A stretch of DNA of 30,218 bases from JBEKCB01 sp052139675 (GTDB lineage Bacteria > Planctomycetota > Brocadiia > CAIUPP01): NCBI GenBank assembly GCA_052139675.1, contig JBKQWE010000032.1, positions 1-30,218 on the forward strand, given 5' to 3'. Positions 8,401 through 15,295 of the stretch are shown here, piece by piece. Position 1 is the first letter of the stretch; each line of letters starts with the position of its first letter. The notes under the pieces are model-generated. The model was not told the origin of the DNA. It was given only the letters and a program-made list of their open reading frames with translations, and did no database searches. The position numbers and the translations under genes are program-made.

Positions 8401-11400
8401 CGGTATAGACGCGGCCGTCGGCGACGGTGAACGCCTCGACGAAGAAGTTCGGCATGTCCTTCTGGGCGACCTCGATCACCTCCTGCGTGCTCTTGCCTTC
8501 GGCGTGGACGATCTTCGGCATCGAGTACATGCCATCGGACGGGCGCAGGAAGAGGACGATCCAGGAATCGGCCCGCGCGGTGTTGACGAGCAGGTTGACC
8601 TTGTCGCCGGGCGCGTACTCGCGCCGGTCGGTCACCAGCTCGATGTCGTTGAAGCGGAAGTCGCCCGGCGCCGCGCCTTCGCCCATGACGCAGAAGACGT
8701 AACCGCCCTCGATCACGTGCTGCTTCGCATCGGTCACCTTGAAGCTGAGGCGGTATTGTCCGCCCTTCTCCGCCTTGATCTGGACTTCGGCGGAACCTTG
8801 CGCGTCGGTGTCCAGCTTCCAACTCTGGACTTCCGTCTCGACCGGCCTGGCGTCCTTGCCGTAGGAAATGCGCAATAGCCTCAGCTCGCCCGGCCCTTGG
8901 ACCCGCTTGCCGTCGAGCGTCTGCGCCTTGAAGCTGGCGCGGACCGTGTCGCCGACGCGGTAATGGCCGCGGTCCACCCACGCGTAGACTTTGAACGGCT
9001 GGCGCGCAACGAGCACGCTGCCCTGGCCGACGATCGTCCGCCGCGATGGGTCGGTCACTTCGGCGGTGATCTCGTACTTGTGATCCATGTCGCCGTGGAT
9101 CTCTTTGGCGAGCGCGGTGTCAATCTCGACCTTCACGACGCCGTCCCTGCCGATGACCGTCTCGACCTCGGCCACGAGTTCCGGCCGCTCCGGCCGGCGG
9201 AAGGGCCGCCAGATGAAGGCCGGCCGCTTGCAGCCCCAGTCGCGCCAGCCCGGATACCAGGTGTAATCGCTGGCGAACCACCAGTAGCCCGGCTCGTAGA
9301 ACCAGTCCCAAAGGCCCATCGGGTACCAGTCGGCCGAATAGCCCGTGCGGAGGATCTTGTACTTGACCTTCGCCTCGGTCACGGGCGCGCCGAAGTAGTA
9401 CTTCGCCTCGATGCTCGCGGAGAACTTCTCGCCGAGCATCACCGGCTCCTCCGGCGCCTTGACCTTCACCTCGAACTCCGGCTTCTTGTACTCCTCGACG
9501 CGGAACGAGCCGCCGCCCATCTCCTGGTCCTTGAGCTTCAGCACGTTGATCTGGTACTCGCCGAGCGTCGCGTCCTTCGACAGCGTCAGCTCGCCGTCGA
9601 AGCCGCCGTAGTCGTCGGCGGTGAAGCCCTTCCGGAAGACCGTCTCGTCCCGCGGATCGCGCACCTCCACCGTGAACGACTGGCCGGCGAACGCCGACTT
9701 GCCTTCCTGATCATACTGCGCGTGGTCCAGCCAGAACTTGAACTTCACCGGCTGGCTCGGCCGGTAGACCGGCCGGTCGGTGATCGCGAAGACCTTGTCC
9801 TCCTTGTACTCGGCGTCCTCGCGGTCCGTCGGCCAGAAGCCCGTGAAGCCCAGGTACGCCAGCCGGCCCTCCGGCGTGGTGGCGATGATGACCCACTGGT
9901 ACTGGCCGGCGCCGCTTTCAACCTTCGGCGCGTCCGTCACCTGGCCGTCGGCGTCGGTGAACTCGGCGGAGTCGGCGGTGTAGACCACCGGGCGGCCGGC
10001 GCGCGTGATCGGGTCATTGACCCACTCCTGCCGGTAGCCGAAGAACACGACGTGGGCCTTGGAGATCGGCCGGCCGGTGACGGCGTCAGCGACGAAGCAG
10101 TAGATCTGCTTATCCATCGGTTTGCGGACGATGGCGGTGTCGGCGACCCACATGACGATGTAGCTGGTGTTGCCGCCCTCCATTTTCGCGCTGAGGAGAT
10201 ACGCGCCGGCGCGCTGGAGCGGCGTGGCGACGGTGATGCGCCGGTCGAAATGGTGCTCGCGCGGCTTCAGCTCCAGGTCCCACGCCGCCACCTGCTTGAG
10301 GAGGTACTTCGACTGGTTCTCTCGGACGAGCCGCGCGCCGATGTCGGCGATGTTCATCTCGTTCCAGTCGAGCTGCTTCGGCGGGTCCTTCAGATACGCC
10401 TTGACGTCGTTGAGGAGCTTTTGGACGTTGATCTCCTGCGCCTCGAAGCTGACCTTGCTGCCGTTGCGGAAGCGGAACTCCACTGTCGCGCCGACCGGCC
10501 CGGCCGGCTGCGTGCCGATCGGCTCGAACCGGCCCCAGTTGCCCTCGATCTGGTCGAGCCGCTTCTGCTTCCACCCCTGCGGATCGCCCAGCGCGATGCT
10601 CCGGCGCCAATAGCCCGCCGACTTCTCGTATTGCCTGCGGTTTTCGAAGAGGTCGGCCAGTTTGGTGAGCGCCTGCTCCGTCCAGTTGCCCGCCTTCTCG
10701 TCGGCGACGTGCTGGTAAATCAGGATGTAATTGAACTCGTCCGGGAGCTTGAAGCGCTTGATGCCGGTGGCGAGCCGCGCGATGGTCTCGTCCTCGCCGA
10801 GCGTGTGGAGCGCGTAGGTGCCGCTTTCGTCCTTGCGGGTGTTGTCGCCGGTCGCGCGGCCGAAGAACCAGCGGTACTCGGCCAGCGTCTCGGTGCCGAA
10901 CTGCGAGCGGAGGAAATCGGCGAAGGTCATCTCGGCCTGCGCGGTCATCGCCGGGGCGATCTCGGCAGCCATGTGGAGCGCCCAGCGCCAGCGCTCGCCG
11001 TCGTTCTGCGCAGCCTTCCAACTCTGGGGCACAGGGTAATAGACCGGCGTTCCGTCGGCGTTGACCGGCGCACCAATGCCGCGGCCGCCGCCGAAATAAT
11101 AGCCCTCCTCGTAGTCCGGCAGCTTGTCCAGGTCGGTCAGGTACTGCAGGCGCCAGGCCTCGCCGTAGCCGCGGTTGCCGAGCAGCATGTTCGCCAGCGA
11201 GAAGTAAAACTGCCCGCCCAGTTTCTCGGCCTTCTCCGCGCCCATCGCCTGGACCATGAGCTGCAGCGCGCGGACGCGGTCGCGCTCGTACGCGCTGACG
11301 TACCTCGCCGTCCCGCCGCGATGCGGGCCCCGAACGAAGCTGCCCGCCACGATCGAGCCCTGGTGGTCCACGACACGGTAATCTTCGGCCGCGGCGAACA

Positions 11401-11701
11401 GCAGCAGCCCGTTGTCCTTGTGGGCGAGGATGACCTTCTCGATGAAGGCGTCGAACTCGCCCACGCGATTGAGCCGCCGCAGGCACTCGACGGCCTGCGC
11501 CAGGTCGCTCCCGACCTGAACTTGATCATCGGCCGGATCGAGCGCCAGCGCGGAGAACCCGTCGAAGGCCTCCTTGAAATTGCCGTCGTTCATCAGTTTC
11601 CAGGCCGCCGCGCGGTCCGGCTTTTCAGGGGCCGCCGCGAACGTCATCAGCACCAGCGCCGGAACGGAGAGCAGCGCGCACAGGAATGTTTTGCGTTTCA
11701 T
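5465..11701 (-). CDS. Giant bacterial alpha-2-macroglobulin, thioester type
   Basis: A 2078-residue secreted or periplasmic protease-trapping protein. It starts with a Sec signal (MKRKTFLCALLSVPALVLMT, cleavage near FAAA-PEK). TPR-like helices follow (about 30-110, 350-400), then macroglobulin-like beta domains including the family hallmark ITDRPVYRPSQ, a Gly/Ala/Met-rich bait-like region (about 1205-1300) and the A2M domain (FADTALWVGCLATD..TTWKARVWAM, about 1305-1395). The thioester motif YPYGCTEQ is intact, Cys1527 to Gln1530, inside an alpha/alpha-toroid. A Trp/Tyr-rich insert (about 795-825) is unusual. The start at 11701 has AAGGGA upstream; in-frame upstream codons have no ribosome site. 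E. coli-type A2M is usually paired with penicillin-binding protein 1C; none is here. It is divergent from the lipoprotein gene at 11936. Role by family: covalent trapping of invading proteases. Confidence 0.93.
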   Translation of the reverse strand: MKRKTFLCALLSVPALVLMTFAAAPEKPDRAAAWKLMNDGNFKEAFDGFSALALDPADDQVQVGSDLAQAVECLRRLNRVGEFDAFIEKVILAHKDNGLLLFAAAEDYRVVDHQGSIVAGSFVRGPHRGGTARYVSAYERDRVRALQLMVQAMGAEKAEKLGGQFYFSLANMLLGNRGYGEAWRLQYLTDLDKLPDYEEGYYFGGGRGIGAPVNADGTPVYYPVPQSWKAAQNDGERWRWALHMAAEIAPAMTAQAEMTFADFLRSQFGTETLAEYRWFFGRATGDNTRKDESGTYALHTLGEDETIARLATGIKRFKLPDEFNYILIYQHVADEKAGNWTEQALTKLADLFENRRQYEKSAGYWRRSIALGDPQGWKQKRLDQIEGNWGRFEPIGTQPAGPVGATVEFRFRNGSKVSFEAQEINVQKLLNDVKAYLKDPPKQLDWNEMNIADIGARLVRENQSKYLLKQVAAWDLELKPREHHFDRRITVATPLQRAGAYLLSAKMEGGNTSYIVMWVADTAIVRKPMDKQIYCFVADAVTGRPISKAHVVFFGYRQEWVNDPITRAGRPVVYTADSAEFTDADGQVTDAPKVESGAGQYQWVIIATTPEGRLAYLGFTGFWPTDREDAEYKEDKVFAITDRPVYRPSQPVKFKFWLDHAQYDQEGKSAFAGQSFTVEVRDPRDETVFRKGFTADDYGGFDGELTLSKDATLGEYQINVLKLKDQEMGGGSFRVEEYKKPEFEVKVKAPEEPVMLGEKFSASIEAKYYFGAPVTEAKVKYKILRTGYSADWYPMGLWDWFYEPGYWWFASDYTWYPGWRDWGCKRPAFIWRPFRRPERPELVAEVETVIGRDGVVKVEIDTALAKEIHGDMDHKYEITAEVTDPSRRTIVGQGSVLVARQPFKVYAWVDRGHYRVGDTVRASFKAQTLDGKRVQGPGELRLLRISYGKDARPVETEVQSWKLDTDAQGSAEVQIKAEKGGQYRLSFKVTDAKQHVIEGGYVFCVMGEGAAPGDFRFNDIELVTDRREYAPGDKVNLLVNTARADSWIVLFLRPSDGMYSMPKIVHAEGKSTQEVIEVAQKDMPNFFVEAFTVADGRVYTETREVIVPPESRILGVTVEPSAEKYKPGEKAVVKLKLTGPDGKPFVGSTVVSIYDKAVEYVSGGSNVPDIKAFFWKWRREHHPNAESSLDHGGYNLFRPKDVGMEFLGIFGQSVVEEVNEEADQASAMSIEKRAELMAPGGSGGSLNRFGMAQGGAPMAAPMAMENLASAGEGRREVAAKASLDEEQKDKKGAGGEGAMVEPTVRTEFADTALWVGCLATDKDGLAQVELKMPENLTTWKARVWAMGAGTRVGEGAAEVVTAKNLILRLQAPRFFVEKDEVVLSANVHNYLKEKKQVRVSLELPGDCLSPMSDSLTQTVEIEPGSEKRVDWRVKAVKAGEATIRMKALTDEESDAMEMKFPVYVHGMLKTESFSGVIRPEKESALVAFRVPAERRAEQTRLEVRWSPTLAGAMVDALPYLADYPYGCTEQTLDRFLPTVVTQKVLLQMGLDLKEIQQKRTNLNAQQIGDDQKRAADWSYSGGTMSRATARVKEPVFDPAALHEMVKDGISRLAGMQCSDGGWGWFSGWGEQSWPHTTAYVVHGLQIARACDVALLPGMIERGVDWLQRYQAEQNQLLRNAEKKEKGILWKERADNLDAFVYMVLADEGAKYDNLEMRGYLYRDRNGLAVYAKAMFGLALHKLGDAEKRDMLLRNIDQFLVQDDENQTAYLNLPADNWWWCWYGSEYEAQAYYLKLLAAVEPKSEKASRLVKYLINNRRHATYWNSTRDTAVCVEAFADYLKASGEDKPDMTVTILLDGKAQKEVRITPKDIFSFDNKLVLEGRALADGKHTIEFVKKGAGPLYFNAYLTNFTLEDPITAAGLEIKVQRKYYQLVEAAKTVKAEGSRGQAVDQRAEKYERRELANLAMLKSGDLVEVELEIESKNDYEYIVIEDAKAAGFEPVDLRSGYNGNDMGAYVEFRDERTVFFVRDLARGKHSVSYRMRAEVPGKFSALPTKASAMYAPELKANADEIKLQVED

Positions 11702-11854
11702 GCCGATCCCTTTTCCTGGTCGATAAACAAACTGCCGCCGCTGCGGCACGCTGGTTCATTAGACGCCGGTCTGAGAAAAAAGTTCCGCGAACTCTTCGAC
11801 ATTCTACCACATTGGAAACGCCGGTGTTGAACACTCCGCTGATGGGACGTTACC

Positions 11855-11884
11855 TTGACGACATTCCTCGGGAAGTGGTAAATT
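11855..11884 (+). promoter_or_regulatory. Promoter of the CsgG-like lipoprotein gene
   Basis: TTGACG (11855-11860) and TAAATT (11879-11884) are 18 bases apart (17 if GTAAAT is taken), about 50 bases before the GTG start at 11936. The 234-base gap between the divergent A2M and lipoprotein genes (11702-11935) holds this promoter. I find no equally good promoter facing the A2M gene. Confidence 0.55.
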
Positions 11885-11935
11885 ACACCCGCCATGGGGC
11901 GGAAATCGTTGGTCTATTCGCGAGAGGAGAGTGTC

Positions 11936-14107
11936 GTGAAGAAGTTCAGGACGTGGGCGATTGTCGCACTCTGCGGGCTTATGGGCGCGTTGACGGCGTG
12001 TTCCTCGGGCACGAGTTTCGTCAGGCCCGGCTACGACTACAACAAGGTCGGCCGAGTGGCCGTGCTCATCTCGATGAACGCCGGCAACCCGCCGCAGCAG
12101 CAGGAGATCGCCGACCTGTTCGCCATGCAGGTCCTTCAGAAAGGCTATGACGTGGTTGACCGCGCCAACCTCGCGGACCTGACCAACGAGGCCGCGTTCC
12201 AGAACGAGTCCGGCATCACAAGCCCGGAGGGGCGCGCGAAGCTCGCCATCCATAACGTCTCCGCCGTGATCGTCGTCAACGTCAGCACGCCGAGCACCTA
12301 CATGGTCCCGCCCACCTCCGAGTCGGTCTGGATTCGCGGACACTGGCGGCCGGACTACTACGGCGGCTGGGTGTGGGAACCGGGCCACTGGGAGATTCGG
12401 CAGCGCCCCGGCTACGCGGCGCAGAACGGAGAGGACATCTCCATAACCGCCAAGATGCTCGACGTGCAGACCGGCACGCTGCTCTGGGCCGGCGAAGGGA
12501 CCGGTTCGCTGAAGAGCGGTCTGGCCACTTTAGGCGGGGCAGTGGTGGGCGCAACCGGCGGCATATTGCTGGGATCGGCCATCGGGAACACGAACGGGGC
12601 GATCATCGGTGGCGTGGCCGGCGCCCTGGGCGGAGGCGTGGCGGGCTCGGCCCTGGAGCAGAACCTGGCTCAACTGATGCGGTCCGTCATCGAGAAGACA
12701 TGCAGAGGACTGCCCCAGCGGACGCAAGTCGGAAGGATGATCAGCGAGCCGGCGCCGGTTGCCGCATCGCCGGCCGCCGCGCCTGTCGCCGCTCCGGCCG
12801 CACCCGCAGCCGCCGCGCCCGCTCCTGCTGCTGCTCCCGCCGCTGCTCCTGCTCCGGCTGCTCAGGGCCTGACTTGGCCGCGTTCCACCCAGGAAGGCGC
12901 AGCCACCTTGACGATGTACCAGCCGAAGATTCAGAAATGGAGCGAGAATCAGATAGCCGCCCAGGCGGCGGTGTCCGTCGCGGCCAGCGAGCCGATCTAC
13001 GGAGTGGCCTCGCTGACCGCCGCCGCGGAACTGAACAAGGCCGATGGCACCGTGACCCTGCGCGATTTCCAGGTCACGCAGGTCTCGTTCGCCACCGCGC
13101 CTGACAAGGGCGCCCAATACCTCGACGGCTTCCGCAAGCTTGCGCCGGCCGGCGCGAGGACGATTCCGCTAGACGCGCTGGAGGCCTCCTTCGCCCTCTC
13201 GGCGGACGTGAAGACTGCGCTCGTCCCGGGCGCGGCGAACGCAGGGCCGGCCATCCTCTTCGTGACGGCCCCGACGATCCTCGTGCTGGTGGACGGCCAG
13301 CCGGTCCTCAAGCCGATGGCCGGCGTGGACGCCGAGCGCGTCACGAATACGCACGCGCTCATCATCAAGGTGGGCCCGCAGTTCTTCCTGACGGCGCTGG
13401 ACTTCTGGTATGGCGCCCCGGCGATCGAAGGGCCGTGGACGTGCCTGGACAACCCGCCGCCGATCCTGGCGCAGGCCCGCGCCGCTGCCGCCGCCACCCG
13501 GATGGTGGACCTGATGCAGCCGGAGCCGGGTTTTCCGCAGCCCAAGACGCCGCCCGCCGTTCGCGTCAGCACCGTCCCCATGGACCTGATCCAGACCGAT
13601 GGGCCGCCGCAACTCTTCCCGGTCGAAGGCGCGAACCTCCTTCAAGTCAAGAACACCGACGACCCCATTTTCCTGGACTTGAGGGCCAACCAGTACTACG
13701 TGCTGATCGCGAACCAGTGGTTCACCGCGAAATCGCTTTACGGCCCGTGGGCGGCGGCCGCGGCGCAGAACCTGCCGTCCGACCTGGCGAAGATGCCGCC
13801 TGCCGCGCTGACCGCTACCCATGCCGCGCCGGGTGCGGAAGCCGCCGCCGCGCAGCCCGCGCCCGGAGCGCCCCCGGCGCAACCGCAGGCACCCATGGCC
13901 GCCGCTCCGTATGACCCGCCGCCTCCGCCGGTGGAAGCGATGCCGCCCAGCCCCGGTCCGGACTATTACTGGAGCGACGGATACTGGAATTGGGGCCCGG
14001 CCGGATACGTCTGGATCGGCGGCCGCTGGGCGATCGGCATCGGCCCGGTCTGGATCGGTCCGGGTCATCCCTGGGGCGGCTGGGGACACGGTCGCCACTG
14101 GCATTGA
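11936..14107 (+). CDS. CsgG-like, glycine-zipper, Trp-rich multidomain lipoprotein
   Basis: A 723-residue lipoprotein: signal MKKFRTWAIVALCGL and lipobox L-T-A-C, Cys22. Residues about 28-270 resemble CsgG/curli-assembly or DUF-type outer-membrane lipoproteins (RVAVLISMNAG, DVVDRANLADL, ITAKMLDVQTGTLLWAGEG), interrupted by a WxxGHW motif (about 132-160) and a glycine zipper (about 200-245). After an Ala/Pro linker (about 272-310) comes a domain like those annotated carbohydrate-binding family V/XII (LTWPRSTQEGAATLTMYQPK, PAILFVTAPTILVLVDGQP, ALDFWYGAPAIEGPWT). The ANQYYVLIANQWF segment near 590 may repeat it. The end is a Pro linker and a Trp/Gly-rich tail (GYVWIGGRW). The start is GTG 11936 with SD GAGGAG six bases upstream; upstream ATG 11894 lacks one. 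Likely an envelope or surface structural protein; exact role unknown. Confidence 0.75.
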   Translation: MKKFRTWAIVALCGLMGALTACSSGTSFVRPGYDYNKVGRVAVLISMNAGNPPQQQEIADLFAMQVLQKGYDVVDRANLADLTNEAAFQNESGITSPEGRAKLAIHNVSAVIVVNVSTPSTYMVPPTSESVWIRGHWRPDYYGGWVWEPGHWEIRQRPGYAAQNGEDISITAKMLDVQTGTLLWAGEGTGSLKSGLATLGGAVVGATGGILLGSAIGNTNGAIIGGVAGALGGGVAGSALEQNLAQLMRSVIEKTCRGLPQRTQVGRMISEPAPVAASPAAAPVAAPAAPAAAAPAPAAAPAAAPAPAAQGLTWPRSTQEGAATLTMYQPKIQKWSENQIAAQAAVSVAASEPIYGVASLTAAAELNKADGTVTLRDFQVTQVSFATAPDKGAQYLDGFRKLAPAGARTIPLDALEASFALSADVKTALVPGAANAGPAILFVTAPTILVLVDGQPVLKPMAGVDAERVTNTHALIIKVGPQFFLTALDFWYGAPAIEGPWTCLDNPPPILAQARAAAAATRMVDLMQPEPGFPQPKTPPAVRVSTVPMDLIQTDGPPQLFPVEGANLLQVKNTDDPIFLDLRANQYYVLIANQWFTAKSLYGPWAAAAAQNLPSDLAKMPPAALTATHAAPGAEAAAAQPAPGAPPAQPQAPMAAAPYDPPPPPVEAMPPSPGPDYYWSDGYWNWGPAGYVWIGGRWAIGIGPVWIGPGHPWGGWGHGRHWH

Positions 14108-14169
14108 GCGGCTCGCGCGGCTGACTCAGAAATTACTCCTGCGTCCGGCTCTGGATTAAGGCGGGCACC

Positions 14170-15237
14170 ATGAAAGAACTGACCTCGCGCGAACGTTTCA
14201 CGCGCATGTTCGAGCACCGCGACGCGGACCGCGTGCCGATCATTGACGAGCCGTGGACCTCCACCATCGCGCGCTGGCAGCGCGAGGGCATGCCGAAGGA
14301 GACGGACTTCGTGGATTTCTTCGGCATTGACCACGTCATCGGCATCGGCGCGGACAACAGCCCGCGCTATCCGGAGAAGGTCCTCGAGGAGACCGAGGAA
14401 TACCAGATTCGCACCACGCCCTGGGGCCTCACCGTCAAGAACTGGAAGGGCGTCGTGTCCACGCCGCAGTTCCTCGACTTCACCATCGTGGACCGCGCCG
14501 CCTGGGCCAAAGCCAAAAAGCGCATGACGCCCGACCGCGACCGGATCAACTGGGACCGTCTCAAGAAGAACTATTCGAGTTGGCGCGAGAAGGGCTACTG
14601 GCTCAACGCCAGCCTCTGGTTCGGCTTCGACACGACGCATTCCTGGGCCGTGGGCACCGAGCGCGTTCTGATGGCGCTGGCCGAGGACCCGGAATGGTGC
14701 GTGGATATGTTCAACCATTCTCTCGACGTGCACCTCGCGCTCTTTCAGATGATCTGGGATGCCGGGTACCAGTTCGACGCCATCTTCTGGTGCGACGACA
14801 TGGGCTACAAGCATAACCAGTTCTTCTCCCTGCGCACCTACCGCGAGCTGCTCAAGCCGGTGCACCAGCGCGCCATCGAATGGGCCCATGCCCATGGCGT
14901 CAAGGCGCACCTGCACTCCTGCGGCGACGTCAACCCCTTCGTGCCGGAGCTGGTGGGAATGGGCCTCGATGCGCTCAACCCGCTGGAAGTCAAGGCGGGC
15001 ATGGACCCCATCGCGCTCAAGAAGAAGTTCGGCGACAAGCTTGTCCTCCACGGCGGCATCAACGCCGTCCTCTGGGACAAGCCCGACCAGATCGAGGCGG
15101 AGATGCGCCGCGTGCTTCCCATCGTCAAGGAGAACGGCGGCTACATCTTCTCCTCCGACCACTCCGTCCCCGCCACGGTCGGCCTCGAAGACTTCCGCCG
15201 GATCACCAACCTGGCGAAAACCCTGGGCGCGTATTAG
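14170..15237 (+). CDS. Uroporphyrinogen decarboxylase (URO-D) superfamily protein
   Basis: A 355-residue TIM-barrel protein of the URO-D/MtaA superfamily. The N-terminus TSRERFTRMFEHRDADRVPI, the central FWCDDMGYKHNQFFS, and the motifs HLHSCGDV (His249, Cys251, Asp253) and VLHGGIN (about 296-302) are typical. The superfamily includes heme-pathway decarboxylases and zinc methyltransferases that move methyl groups from corrinoid proteins. The HxCGD motif favours the methyltransferase-like branch, but the later Cys ligand of MtaA is not obvious. True HemE is unlikely because its N-terminal arginine signature is absent. ATG 14170 has AAGGCGGG just upstream. It follows the lipoprotein by 62 bases. 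Such paralogues are abundant in planctomycete- and Lentisphaerae-like genomes, often near sugar genes; substrate unknown. Confidence 0.82.
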   Translation: MKELTSRERFTRMFEHRDADRVPIIDEPWTSTIARWQREGMPKETDFVDFFGIDHVIGIGADNSPRYPEKVLEETEEYQIRTTPWGLTVKNWKGVVSTPQFLDFTIVDRAAWAKAKKRMTPDRDRINWDRLKKNYSSWREKGYWLNASLWFGFDTTHSWAVGTERVLMALAEDPEWCVDMFNHSLDVHLALFQMIWDAGYQFDAIFWCDDMGYKHNQFFSLRTYRELLKPVHQRAIEWAHAHGVKAHLHSCGDVNPFVPELVGMGLDALNPLEVKAGMDPIALKKKFGDKLVLHGGINAVLWDKPDQIEAEMRRVLPIVKENGGYIFSSDHSVPATVGLEDFRRITNLAKTLGAY

Positions 15238-15259
15238 CGGCGAGCGCAAGGTCCTGCGC

Positions 15260-15288
15260 TTGACGCGACCGGGCTGCGCGGTCAGAAT
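15260..15288 (+). promoter_or_regulatory. Promoter, possibly leaderless, of GT-C/TPR gene
   Basis: TTGACG (15260-15265) and CAGAAT (15283-15288) are 17 bases apart. The expected transcription start falls on or beside ATG 15296, seven bases after the -10 box, so the mRNA may have no leader. No convincing Shine-Dalgarno precedes that ATG, which agrees. Confidence 0.45.
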
Positions 15289-15295
15289 GGGGCGC

